DNA from: Pseudomonadota bacterium
GTDB lineage: Bacteria > Pseudomonadota > Gammaproteobacteria > Pseudomonadales > Moraxellaceae
Reading direction: 5' to 3'
Assembly: GCA_023393635.1 (NCBI GenBank)
Contig: JAEWKT010000041.1
Span: 62,001-126,000 of the forward strand
DNA: 64,000 bases
Position numbers and translations under genes: made by a program. The stretch's first letter is position 1. The number at the start of each line of letters is the position of its first letter. This document shows positions 36,748 to 45,380 of the stretch, piece by piece. The notes beneath the pieces are model-generated. The model made no database searches. It was not told where the DNA came from and saw nothing but the letters and a program-made list of their open reading frames with translations.

Positions 36748-37545
36748 ATGCAGCGTTATGCCATTGGAATTGAGTTTAATGGCCAGCATTATCGTGGCTG
36801 GCAGACTCAGCAAGCAGGCGTTGCCAGTGTGCAGCAAACCATTGAGCAAGTGTTAAGTAAAATTGCCAATCATAAAATCGATTTACATGCCGCAGGGCGC
36901 ACGGATGCAGGTGTACATGCCAGCAATATGGTGGCGCATTTTGATACACAAGCAATGCGGCCTGAGCGCGGCTGGATGATGGGAGCCAACACCTTACTCC
37001 CTAAAGATATTGCCCTGCAATGGATACAGCCAATGACTAGCGATTTTCATGCGCGGTTTAAGGCCTGTGCGCGGCGTTATCGTTATATTATTTATCAGCA
37101 CCGTTATCGTCCTGCGGCCTTATATGGCCAAGTGACGCATGTTCATCAAACACTGAATGTGGATAACATGCAGCAGGCTGTGGATAAACTGGTCGGCAGG
37201 CATAACTTTAATAGCTTTAGGGCAGCCGCATGTCAATCTAATCAACCAGTGCGTACAGTCTCGCATGCTAAATTGTTTCAACATGGCGCATTTTTAGTAC
37301 TGGATATTCAGGCCGATGGATTTTTACACCATATGGTGCGCAATATTGTGGGCACCTTGCTGGAAATTGGTAGCGGCGAGCATGAACCCGAATGGATTGA
37401 TTATTTACTAGAAGTCCAGGATCGTACCAAAGCGGGTATGACGGCACCTTCGGACGGTTTATATTTTATTCAGGCCTATTACCCTGAACAATTTGACTTA
37501 CCTCGCGTGGGTTTAGGCCCCACCTGGCTAAACTTACCCGATTAA
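36748..37545 (+). CDS. truA: tRNA pseudouridine(38-40) synthase
   Basis: Isomerises uridines 38-40 in the tRNA anticodon stem. The 265-residue protein has the catalytic Asp53 in AAGRTDAGVHA, the N-terminal GIEFNGQHYRGWQ, and DGFLHHMVRNIVGTL near the C-terminal end of the active site. GAGG lies five bases before the ATG. It follows the fimV region, an arrangement seen in pseudomonads and Acinetobacter. Confidence 0.96.
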   Translation: MQRYAIGIEFNGQHYRGWQTQQAGVASVQQTIEQVLSKIANHKIDLHAAGRTDAGVHASNMVAHFDTQAMRPERGWMMGANTLLPKDIALQWIQPMTSDFHARFKACARRYRYIIYQHRYRPAALYGQVTHVHQTLNVDNMQQAVDKLVGRHNFNSFRAAACQSNQPVRTVSHAKLFQHGAFLVLDIQADGFLHHMVRNIVGTLLEIGSGEHEPEWIDYLLEVQDRTKAGMTAPSDGLYFIQAYYPEQFDLPRVGLGPTWLNLPD

Positions 37546-37572
37546 AATTGGTAGATTATCGCCAATAAAACC

Positions 37573-38583
37573 CTACAACTGTTTTCGTTTGCGATATTCC
37601 ACAGGCGTTTCCTGCGTCCAGCGTTTAAACGCCCGATAAAACGTACTAGGCTCTGAAAATCCTGTTAAATAAACAATACGCTCTACACTTTCATTGGTTT
37701 GTGACAATAAGCGTTTGGCCAAACGACAGCGATAATCCGATAAAATTTGCTGAAAACAGGTGTTGGCTTCACTTAACTGCGTGCGCAAACGACGCGGGGT
37801 AATATTAAGCTGGGCAGCAACAGTTTCTAAGGTTGTTTCACCGCTCTCTAAGGTTGAACCAATAGCGCGCCGCACTTCTCCTACTAAATCGTAGCGTGCC
37901 AGTTCCTGTAGTTTTTCTAGTGCCAGTTGTTCATGCAAGCGCAGTAGCTCAGGCTCTGATTGCCATAAAGGATAATCTAAAATAGCGGGTTCAAAATACA
38001 GGCGGGTTTCGGCTTGACCCAAGCGCACAGGACAACCATACACACGCTGGTATTCTTGTTCAGTGGTACCATGGGTATAGTTAAAATCAATACAAGTAAT
38101 TTGAAAGCGACCTTCCGTCACAAAGTTAAAAAAACGCAGGACGCCTGAGACCACACATTCACTAAAATGCCGTTGTACGTTGGTGTCATTATATTCCATC
38201 CGCCCATTGGTTAAATAACAACTTTTGGCATCATGTACCAGTTCAGCATTTAAGGCATCGCTAATTAAACGCTGATAGGCCAGCGCACGCTTTAAGCCTT
38301 CGCCAAAAGTACCGCTACTCATAAACAAATATTCAATGACTTGCCCACGATATAAGGGTAAATGTTCACCCAAATGCAAACCAATATCTGGATCACCTGT
38401 GACTTCCTGGGCGGCCTGCCAAAATGCGACTTGCGCACCTAAGGGGGTGCGCTTACGGGCGTCAACATGGCTTAAGGCCACACCTGCCCTGCCTAAAATC
38501 TGCTCTACAGGCATATTGGCACGGCGCATGGCCTGATATCCTAAGCGCAAGATAATTGAAGCATCTGTCAGTTGTCCCGCCAT
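37573..38583 (-). CDS. AraC-family transcriptional regulator
   Basis: A 336-residue activator-type protein. Residues 1-230 form an arabinose-binding-like N-terminal domain typical of OruR/ArgR-like regulators (ILRLGYQAMRRANMPVEQIL, LGEHLPLYRGQVIEYLFMSSGT). The C-terminal 100 residues are the double helix-turn-helix: LETVAAQLNITPRRLRTQLSE and VERIVYLTGFSEPSTFYRAFKRWTQETP, shown here in parts. AAGGGCG precedes the ATG. Convergent with truA, with no metabolic neighbour, so the target genes are unknown. Confidence 0.9.
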   Translation of the reverse strand: MAGQLTDASIILRLGYQAMRRANMPVEQILGRAGVALSHVDARKRTPLGAQVAFWQAAQEVTGDPDIGLHLGEHLPLYRGQVIEYLFMSSGTFGEGLKRALAYQRLISDALNAELVHDAKSCYLTNGRMEYNDTNVQRHFSECVVSGVLRFFNFVTEGRFQITCIDFNYTHGTTEQEYQRVYGCPVRLGQAETRLYFEPAILDYPLWQSEPELLRLHEQLALEKLQELARYDLVGEVRRAIGSTLESGETTLETVAAQLNITPRRLRTQLSEANTCFQQILSDYRCRLAKRLLSQTNESVERIVYLTGFSEPSTFYRAFKRWTQETPVEYRKRKQL

Positions 38584-38762
38584 AATTACGCCCTTAAATA
38601 TCGTTTAGCCAGCAACATACTGTTTTATTGTTATGAGCCTACACGCTATTGGCTCAATTGACAGTGCTATTTTACTGGCTTACCAATGTAAAATGAAAGT
38701 ACTGTTCAACGATTAAACATTAATGAGGCTATATTAAAGCACCTTGGCATTTTATATACCGA

Positions 38763-38791
38763 TTGATTATTTGCGTAAAACTGCTTATAAT
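38763..38791 (+). promoter_or_regulatory. infA promoter
   Basis: TTGATT (38763-38768), a 17-base spacer, then a perfect TATAAT (38786-38791), 31 bases before the infA start. Confidence 0.8.
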
Positions 38792-38822
38792 TTGCGCCTT
38801 GTCTTTTCATACCAGGTAGGCC

Positions 38823-39044
38823 ATGGCCAACAAAGAAGAACTGATCGAGTTTGAGGGCGTTGTCGTTGACACCTTGCCTAATACGATGTTTCGTGTACGT
38901 TTGGAAAACGGCCATGAAGTGATTGCCCATATATCAGGCAAAATGCGTAAACACTATATCCGTATTTTAACGGGTGATCAGGTTAAAGTAGAAATGACGC
39001 CTTATGATTTAACCAAAGGTCGTATTACTTACCGCGCCCGATAA
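38823..39044 (+). CDS. infA: Translation initiation factor IF-1
   Basis: Single S1/OB-fold protein of 73 aa that binds the ribosomal A site during initiation. The sequence is near the family consensus: ANKEELIEFEGVVVDTLP, RVRLENGHEVIAHISGKMRK, and YDLTKGRITYRAR. Length matches E. coli IF-1 (72 aa). AGG lies close before the ATG. It has its own promoter and terminator. Confidence 0.98.
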   Translation: MANKEELIEFEGVVVDTLPNTMFRVRLENGHEVIAHISGKMRKHYIRILTGDQVKVEMTPYDLTKGRITYRAR

Positions 39045-39073
39045 GCCCAATAAGATAGGCAATTTATATCATC

Positions 39074-39098
39074 AAGCCGCACATTGTTGCGGCTTTTT
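39074..39098 (+). terminator. infA terminator
   Basis: AAGCCGCA-CATTGT-TGCGGCTT: perfect 8-bp stem followed by TTT. Confidence 0.9.
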
Positions 39099-39126
39099 GT
39101 GTACCTAGAGGTTTAGGCTCAAGAGA

Positions 39127-40425
39127 TTATAGAGTAACTGACTTTATACCGTTAATTTCAGCAATATTTGGCATAGCTTCAAACTTTAACCAGCCTTTTT
39201 TCATCCAGGTTTCAATTTTATGGTTATCCAATATATGAATTAAATTTGCAAGTAAGGAAAATTTCGCTTGAAGATCATAAAAGTAAATTAATACTCGTGC
39301 TCCTAGGTCTTTTTCATCATTTAAAGAGAATACTTCTTCAATATAATTTCGATCAGAAACGTCTAAAGAATGTCCCCAGAAAGTTAAATTTAAACCCTCA
39401 GGCTCTAAGATTTTCCCATTTAATTTAAGATGCACGCTAATGGCTTCATTTTCTAAAATGAATTTATAGTTCGTATTCTTCATTAATTTTTGATGGTATT
39501 TAACGAAACCATAAGCTTTTAATTCTTTTAACCTACCATGGGGTAAGTCTGAAATTCCTAAGACAATATTTTGTTTTAAACCACATTGGCCGTGTAAAAA
39601 TTCAATTTCCATATCAGAGTTATGAAATCTTTTTATAGTAGAAGTATAGTTGAATGAAAAAATGTGATCTAGGCAGTTTAATGGCTCTGGTATTAAGATT
39701 TTCTCTCTTAGCTTAAGATGCTCAATAATTTCCATCAAATAAGAATTTAGTATCTCTTTAAAAAGTTCGAGTTGATTATAAGAACTATTTATAAATTTCT
39801 CATATTGAAAATTTTCATACTTATTATCAGTTATTAAAAATTCTGAGTTTACGATCGTAGTTTTTACCTTCCTAACTTCAGAACTTGATAAGCCTGCTGA
39901 TGGTGCTCGAGTGTTTTCTCTATCCTCAATTTTCAAAATTGAAATAAGTTGCAGAATTTTCTTATTTTTTTCAGAAAGTTTTATGTATTTAGCTGAGGTA
40001 TGCTTTAAGGGAAGTATTTCATCATTTACTTCACCATGCTTTTGGTACAGTAATTTATACTCATCGAAAAAGCTACAGCAAATTAATAAAGCTTCCTCAA
40101 TTTTTATCTCAAAATCAATCCACGTTTTTAGCTCTTTTACATGCTCAGAAAAATATTGATACCACACGTTTTCCTTTAGCTGTTGTTGTAATTCCTTAAT
40201 TTGCTCAACAGTTAGCTTTATTTCATCAGTTTTATACATTGCTTTGGTATAGCCAAAAAACCACTCTTCTTTTTGATAAAACCCTTTAAATAAGTCGTCA
40301 AATCCCATCTCACCTTTAGAAATATCCCAAGCTTCAACAGCCTGCATTGCCCCCATAAAATGATCATATTTGGTAGGCATGTAATGTGCTAAATCAAAGC
40401 CATTGCCGACAATTAAAATCTTCAT
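39127..40425 (-). CDS. AbiH-like abortive-infection (phage defence) protein
   Basis: A 432-residue cytoplasmic protein matching the AbiH pattern: KILIVGNGFDLAHYMPTKY at the N terminus, FSFNYTSTIKRFH near 257-270, FLHGQCG near 275, IVLGISD after it, and LTFWGHSLDVSDRNYIEE near 347. AbiH was first described as a lactococcal phage-abortive-infection gene; its biochemistry is unresolved. The motif order resembles SIR2-like proteins (GNGFD / NYT / HG / GHSL..D), an inference. AAGGAAG precedes the ATG. The gene is markedly more AT-rich than infA and the oxidoreductase on either side and stands alone between two terminators, consistent with acquisition by transfer. Confidence 0.85.
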   Translation of the reverse strand: MKILIVGNGFDLAHYMPTKYDHFMGAMQAVEAWDISKGEMGFDDLFKGFYQKEEWFFGYTKAMYKTDEIKLTVEQIKELQQQLKENVWYQYFSEHVKELKTWIDFEIKIEEALLICCSFFDEYKLLYQKHGEVNDEILPLKHTSAKYIKLSEKNKKILQLISILKIEDRENTRAPSAGLSSSEVRKVKTTIVNSEFLITDNKYENFQYEKFINSSYNQLELFKEILNSYLMEIIEHLKLREKILIPEPLNCLDHIFSFNYTSTIKRFHNSDMEIEFLHGQCGLKQNIVLGISDLPHGRLKELKAYGFVKYHQKLMKNTNYKFILENEAISVHLKLNGKILEPEGLNLTFWGHSLDVSDRNYIEEVFSLNDEKDLGARVLIYFYDLQAKFSLLANLIHILDNHKIETWMKKGWLKFEAMPNIAEINGIKSVTL

Positions 40426-40453
40426 TTATCTTCCTTAAATTTATTTCTGTTAT

Positions 40454-40482
40454 AAAAAAAGCGCAGCCGAAGCCACGCTTTT
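40454..40482 (-). terminator. Terminator after the FAD-linked dehydrogenase gene
   Basis: On the minus strand AAAAGCGTGGC-TTCG-GCTGCGCTTTT (two G-T pairs) is followed by more Ts. It isolates the AbiH gene, which starts 28 bases further on, from upstream transcription. Confidence 0.85.
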
Positions 40483-40511
40483 CAGTAAATAATGATTAAA
40501 CCCGCAACCAA

Positions 40512-41921
40512 TTACAAATCAAAGATCTTGCCTGGATTCATAATGCCATTCGGATCAAATACTTTTTTCAATTCACGCAAGTAGCCAATTTCTACTGCAT
40601 CACGAGTATACTGTAAATAGTCCTTTTTGGTCATACCCACGCCATGCTCGGCAGAAATAGAACCATTATATTTTTGCACAGTTTCAAATACTTGCGTGTT
40701 GACCAGTTTGCATTGATCAAAAAACTCATCTTTACTTAAATAGGCAGGTTTTAAGATGTTTAAGTGCAAATTACCGTCACCAATATGACCAAACCAGCAA
40801 ATTTCAAAATCAGGATAGCTGGCCGACACAATATCGTTGATATCCTTAATAAAGGCAGGCACATGGGTAATGAGCACCGAAATATCATTTTTATAGGGTG
40901 TAAATGGGGCAATGGTTTCAGAAATATCTTCACGCAAGCGCCATAAATTAGCGGCCTGCGCTTGGGTTTGACTCATAACACCATCCAGTACCCAGCCCTG
41001 CTCCATGCAATGCTCAAAAATGCTCATGGCATCATCAACAATGGCCTCAAAGCGTCCTTCAAACTCAAGGAGTACATAAAATGGGCATGGTGTGTCAAAC
41101 GGTCGTGACACATGGCCAGCATCCAGTACCTTTTGCATGGCCAGCTCACCAAAAAACTCAAACGCTGTTAAGTCAATACGCTGCTGAAACGCATGCAAAA
41201 TTGGCATCACGGAATCAAAATCTGGCACACCTAACACCAGGACTTTTAAATCCTGTGGCTGGCGGGTCAGCTTAATCTGGGCTTCAGTCACAATACCCAG
41301 TGTGCCTTCTGCCCCAATTAATAAATGCTGCAAGGCATAGCCTGTGGCGTTTTTAATCATGCCTTTATTCATGTGTAAAATATCGCCTTTGCCTGTCACC
41401 ACGGTTAAACCCAGCACCCACTCACGCGTCATGCCGTAATGAATGACTTTAATGCCGCCCGCATTGGTACCAATATTACCGCCCAACTGGCTAGAACCTG
41501 CCGAAGCAAAATCTACTGGATAATATAAGCCTTGTGACTCAGCATATTGTTGTAAGCTTTCGGTCACGATCCCTGCCTGAACATGCACCATACGATCTGC
41601 TGGTAAAAATTCTATGACTTTATTCATACGGTCCAGGCTAATGACAATTTCACCATTGGCCGCCACCGCGCCTGCCGATAAGCCTGTTCGGCCACCGCTT
41701 GGTGTGATTGCAATACGATGCTGATTGGCCAGTTTAACAATAGCCTGCACCTGCTCTGTACTGCCTGGAAATACAATAACTGACGGGTTTGGTTCAAAAT
41801 GTTTGGTCCAATCCTTACCCCAGGTCATGCGGCTGTCGTGGTCTGTTTTGACCCGTGTTTCGCCCACAATGGCAGTTAATTGTTCCAGCACAACAGCAGA
41901 TAAGACAAGCGGTTCATTCAT
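40512..41921 (-). CDS. FAD-linked D-2-hydroxyacid dehydrogenase, probably D-2-hydroxyglutarate dehydrogenase
   Basis: A GlcD/D-lactate-dehydrogenase-type flavoprotein of 469 aa. The FAD (PCMH) domain shows ITPSGGRTGLSAGAV, DFASAGSSQLGGNIGTNAGG and LLIGAEGTLGIVTEAQI; the C-terminal domain shows WFGHIGDGNLHLNI (metal/substrate histidines) and SAEHGVGMTKK. The gene is divergent from serA, as in Pseudomonas, where D-2-hydroxyglutarate dehydrogenase removes the D-2-hydroxyglutarate that SerA makes as a by-product and so drives serine synthesis. That arrangement is the main reason for the specific call; D-lactate or glycolate oxidation is the alternative. Confidence 0.87.
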   Translation of the reverse strand: MNEPLVLSAVVLEQLTAIVGETRVKTDHDSRMTWGKDWTKHFEPNPSVIVFPGSTEQVQAIVKLANQHRIAITPSGGRTGLSAGAVAANGEIVISLDRMNKVIEFLPADRMVHVQAGIVTESLQQYAESQGLYYPVDFASAGSSQLGGNIGTNAGGIKVIHYGMTREWVLGLTVVTGKGDILHMNKGMIKNATGYALQHLLIGAEGTLGIVTEAQIKLTRQPQDLKVLVLGVPDFDSVMPILHAFQQRIDLTAFEFFGELAMQKVLDAGHVSRPFDTPCPFYVLLEFEGRFEAIVDDAMSIFEHCMEQGWVLDGVMSQTQAQAANLWRLREDISETIAPFTPYKNDISVLITHVPAFIKDINDIVSASYPDFEICWFGHIGDGNLHLNILKPAYLSKDEFFDQCKLVNTQVFETVQKYNGSISAEHGVGMTKKDYLQYTRDAVEIGYLRELKKVFDPNGIMNPGKIFDL

Positions 41922-42021
41922 GGCAAACGACTCATAAGAAAAAAAGCAGACTTTGTTGCGTTATGCTAACATATGCCACTTGATTTTTGGCCTTTCCACT
42001 TTTTGGTTTTCGGGAGCCACG

Positions 42022-43254
42022 ATGAGCCAACAACTTTCCTTGCAAAAAGATAAAATTCGTTTCCTGCTACTTGAAGGTGTGCACCAAAACGCCCTTGATG
42101 TACTGCATGCAGCGGGCTATACCAACATTGATTACCGCAAAACGGCACTTGATGAAGATGCTTTAATTGAAGCAATTCAGGATGCGCATTTTGTTGGCTT
42201 GCGTTCGCGCACCCAATTAACTGAAAAAGTAATTGCGGCCGCCAATAAATTAACAGCCGTGGGTTGCTTTTGTATTGGAACCAATCAGGTAGATTTGGAT
42301 GCGGCGCTGGTGCGTGGTATTCCTGTATTTAATGCCCCGTACTCTAATACTCGTTCGGTAGCCGAACTGGTATTGGCACAAACCATTTTATTGTTACGTG
42401 GTATTCCTGAAAAAAATGCCATGGTTCACCGTGGTGGCTGGTCAAAATCTGCCGAAGGTTCTTATGAAGCGCGCGGCAAGACCTTGGGTATTGTGGGCTA
42501 CGGCTCTATTGGTTCGCAGTTGTCGGTACTGGCTGAATCGTTGGGCATGAAAGTCATTTATTTTGACACTGTTGCCAAATTGCCTTTAGGTAATGCGCGT
42601 CAGGTTGCCAGTCTGGATGAATTATTATCTCAGTCAGATGTGGTATCGCTGCATGTGCCTGATGTGCCATCAACACGTAACTTTATGCGTGCTGAGCAGT
42701 TTGCCAAAATGAAACAAGGCGGTATTTTTATTAATGCAGCGCGTGGAACTTGTGTGGATATTGATGCGCTGGCGGCTGCGCTTGAATCCAAGCATTTAAG
42801 TGGTGCAGCAGTAGACGTGTTCCCTAAAGAGCCAAAAGCCAATGATGAAGAGTTTGTGTCGCCATTGCGTGGTTTTGACAATGTGATTTTAACCCCGCAC
42901 ATTGGTGGTTCAACTCAGGAAGCGCAAGCCAATATTGGCCTTGAAGTGGCTGAAAAATTTGTACGTTATTCTGACTCTGGTGCCACCATTACTTCGGTGA
43001 ACTTTCCAGAAGTATCGATGCCACAGCAGGAAGGCACGCACCGCTTATTGCACATTCATAAAAACGTGCCAGGTGTACTGTCTGCAGTGAATCAGTTGTT
43101 TGCCACGCAAAATATTAACATTGCCGCGCAAACATTAATGACCAAAGGCGATGTGGGTTATTTGGTGATGGACGTGGATGCCAGTGCATCTGATGCCGCG
43201 CTAGAAGCCTTACAAGGCGTTGAAGGCACCATTCGTGTGCGTGTGTTGTACTAA
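42022..43254 (+). CDS. serA: D-3-phosphoglycerate dehydrogenase
   Basis: First enzyme of serine synthesis, oxidising 3-phosphoglycerate with NAD+. The 410-residue protein has the same length as E. coli SerA: NAD-binding GIVGYGSIGSQLS, catalytic AARGTCVDIDAL (Arg) and LTPHIGGST (His), then an ACT domain (about 335-410: HKNVPGVLSAVNQLF, NIAAQTLMTKGDVGYL) that binds serine for feedback inhibition. ATG at 42022 with GGAG six bases upstream is preferred to an in-frame start at 41953. Divergent from the 2-hydroxyglutarate dehydrogenase gene. Confidence 0.97.
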   Translation: MSQQLSLQKDKIRFLLLEGVHQNALDVLHAAGYTNIDYRKTALDEDALIEAIQDAHFVGLRSRTQLTEKVIAAANKLTAVGCFCIGTNQVDLDAALVRGIPVFNAPYSNTRSVAELVLAQTILLLRGIPEKNAMVHRGGWSKSAEGSYEARGKTLGIVGYGSIGSQLSVLAESLGMKVIYFDTVAKLPLGNARQVASLDELLSQSDVVSLHVPDVPSTRNFMRAEQFAKMKQGGIFINAARGTCVDIDALAAALESKHLSGAAVDVFPKEPKANDEEFVSPLRGFDNVILTPHIGGSTQEAQANIGLEVAEKFVRYSDSGATITSVNFPEVSMPQQEGTHRLLHIHKNVPGVLSAVNQLFATQNINIAAQTLMTKGDVGYLVMDVDASASDAALEALQGVEGTIRVRVLY

Positions 43255-43273
43255 ATAATTTAAAAAGATATGA

Positions 43274-43305
43274 AAAAAAGCCCTGTCAAATTTGATGGGG
43301 TTTTT
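43274..43305 (+). terminator. Terminator after serA
   Basis: AAAAAGCCC and GGGGTTTTT flank the imperfect inner stem TGTCAAATTTGATG, ending in TTTTT. Confidence 0.65.
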
Positions 43306-43380
43306 ATTGCCTATCATCAAATAAATAGCAATCCTTGCTCTTTGATTACAGGCGGCACAAAAATACGTTAAATTTATCTG

Positions 43381-44469
43381 TTAATCAGGTACTTCTCCAA
43401 TATCCCGTGGCTCTACCCGCGGTTGGACATTCATGGTATGACGAAACTTGCTGGAACGTGCATAAGCTGGAATGCGCACACGCTGAATTGACCCCAACGG
43501 CTGATGTTCTCTTAAGCAATGCCACGGATTAAATGACAACACATCATCGCCATACACACGGCGCGCTGGACTATAGGCATCTTGTGGGGGAATTACAATT
43601 TTGCCAATGGGTTGATAAGGTGACTTGCCTTCATCCCATTCAATTGATGCATCTTCAATGGGCATCTCATCAGGATGCGTACACAACTGGGCATTGAGCT
43701 CATATTCTGCACCCGAGCGGCTAAAAAAATCTACCACCAAGTCGCGAATGCCCGAGGGACGATCAGTAGTATCAATGCTTTGACGGGTTAAAGCGCGAAC
43801 TTCGGGTGACAGCGGAGCAGCATTAATTTTGGCAATGTAATCACCATAGCGAATGGCCGCCATGCTGTAAAAGGTCTCACCCAAAATATGCGTGGGCGGT
43901 GCACCAATTTTTTTAAGCGGAGATTTAGTATGTGCCAATAAGCCTGCAATGCTACTGACGGGTTTGGCCAGTGAATCTCCCATTTGTTTAATTAAATCTG
44001 GGCTATCATCATATTTTTCAGCAATATGTTGTGACTTCCAGTAAGCCTGTACATGACCAAATGGAATCACAGGAAAATTGACCAATAAAAAATCCTGCGT
44101 TACGTCATTTTGATGCTCTGGCAGAATTTTTTCTCCTTCCACACCAATCACTTTAATCGCCATGCCATAGGCAGTTGGAATACGGTCATCTTTAATATGC
44201 CCAAACGCACTGGACAGGCGAATAACAATGGGATAACGCTTGGGAATAGCAAATAGTCCTTGTGCCAAATGTTCAGGTAAGTGGTCATAAATTTCTAAGT
44301 GACCTTTTATAATACCGTGACTTTTGGCATGCGCATCACGGGTGGCATGGCGTTCCTTATCAAATGCTTTGGCATTAACACGTCCCATGGAAGCTACAAT
44401 TTTTTCAATTAGTTGATCTTCATCAAAACTTTTTACTTCAACATCGGGCGTATAGCGGTAATAGGACAT
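43381..44469 (-). CDS. Catalase-like heme-binding protein
   Basis: A 362-residue protein of the catalase-related family. KSHGIIKGHLEIYDHLPEHL resembles the catalase segment with the distal histidine, and YPIVIRLSSAFG and DFLLVNFPVI match the heme-pocket framework. The C-terminal FNPWHCLREHQPLGSIQR resembles the family end, but the usual R-x3-Y proximal tyrosine motif of true catalases is not obvious and the protein is shorter than monofunctional catalases (about 480 aa), so peroxide disproportionation is doubtful; a peroxygenase- or lyase-like role is possible. It follows a hemerythrin gene by 51 bases on the same strand. Confidence 0.85.
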   Translation of the reverse strand: MSYYRYTPDVEVKSFDEDQLIEKIVASMGRVNAKAFDKERHATRDAHAKSHGIIKGHLEIYDHLPEHLAQGLFAIPKRYPIVIRLSSAFGHIKDDRIPTAYGMAIKVIGVEGEKILPEHQNDVTQDFLLVNFPVIPFGHVQAYWKSQHIAEKYDDSPDLIKQMGDSLAKPVSSIAGLLAHTKSPLKKIGAPPTHILGETFYSMAAIRYGDYIAKINAAPLSPEVRALTRQSIDTTDRPSGIRDLVVDFFSRSGAEYELNAQLCTHPDEMPIEDASIEWDEGKSPYQPIGKIVIPPQDAYSPARRVYGDDVLSFNPWHCLREHQPLGSIQRVRIPAYARSSKFRHTMNVQPRVEPRDIGEVPD

Positions 44470-44520
44470 ATTTGGCTCGCTTTAATAGAGGGCGTATTGG
44501 ACATCAGATGGCATGAGTTT

Positions 44521-44973
44521 TTATTGGACAGCATGCTTTTGCTTTTGTAGCGCGTACTCATCCAGATATTGCTTGGCCAGTTGCTGTTTTTGGCTTTCAG
44601 ATAAAATTTTGCCTGACATTTGAAAAAATCGGTGTTCTTCTTCAGACAAATGATGATGCACTTGATCGACCAGTTTTTTGGCCGCTGCCATCCATGCCGA
44701 GGTAGTTTGGTCGGCCTGCTCTACTTCTTCAAGATATTCGTCAATTTGGTGATGTTCGGACATCGCATGACGGGTTAAATCCACCCCATTATCATCCATC
44801 AGTAAAGGAATATAAAAGTATCGCTCTTCTGCTGTTTCGTGCGCTTCTAATTCAATTTTGAACTGTTTAAAAATTTCATCACGCTCATCGCTTGCCCCGT
44901 GAGTTTGTAATAATTGTGCGCCCAATTGTCGTTGCACTTCATGGCTTTGGCGTAGGGCTTCAAAAATGTTCAT
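44521..44973 (-). CDS. Hemerythrin HHE-domain protein
   Basis: A 150-residue four-helix-bundle protein with the iron-ligand motifs in order: LRQSHEVQRQL, EAHETAEERYFYIP, SEHHQIDEYLEEV and HHHLSEEEHRFFQM. Such proteins bind O2, NO or reactive species at a di-iron site and often protect against oxidative or nitrosative stress. ATG at 44973 has AGG eight bases upstream; the in-frame GTG at 44982 is less likely. Upstream partner of the catalase-like gene in a probable two-gene stress operon. Confidence 0.9.
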   Translation of the reverse strand: MNIFEALRQSHEVQRQLGAQLLQTHGASDERDEIFKQFKIELEAHETAEERYFYIPLLMDDNGVDLTRHAMSEHHQIDEYLEEVEQADQTTSAWMAAAKKLVDQVHHHLSEEEHRFFQMSGKILSESQKQQLAKQYLDEYALQKQKHAVQ

Positions 44974-45380
44974 GGCTAACACCTAATATTGTTGCGTTAA
45001 ATAGTGTTTTAACAATAGCGCATAGGCACAATCAGGCGTGTTGCAAAAATACAGGAGCTCGTTAATCGTTTGTAATACAGTATTTTATTGCATGCGAATT
45101 AGTACCAAGACTAAAAAAGAAAAGCCCATTACTCTCATCCTGAGGGCGCTGGGCTTTGCGGCTGTATCACATTAACTTGGTTATTATGGGTTTAATCCAG
45201 TTAAACCTACGGTTTCTCAACCATATTGAAGTTTTTCTAGTGCTTTACTTGCGCTCCGTGCAAGCAACTTATCGTGAAGCCATAATGCCAAAACAACCAA
45301 TGTCACAATAGTGGCTAAAAGAGCTTATTAATGTAAGCCAAAGACTACATTAAAGTCACAATATATACACTTTTGTCATT
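44974..45380. other. Gene-free stretch between hemerythrin and recD
   Basis: About 400 bp without a supportable gene. It holds the minus-strand terminator at 45113-45158 and the hemerythrin promoter region. No structured RNA family is recognised. Confidence 0.6.
45113..45158 (-). terminator. Probable terminator of the recCBD operon
   Basis: On the minus strand AAAGCCCA...TGGGCTTT is followed by TCTTTTTT. The loop is long (21 bases, itself partly pairable). It lies about 220 bases past the recD stop. Confidence 0.6.

Noticed and set aside
38670..38693. TTTTAC...GTAAAA inverted repeat between the AraC-type gene and infA
   Set aside because: Six-base AT-rich arms with a 12-base gap occur often by chance; no supporting promoter context.
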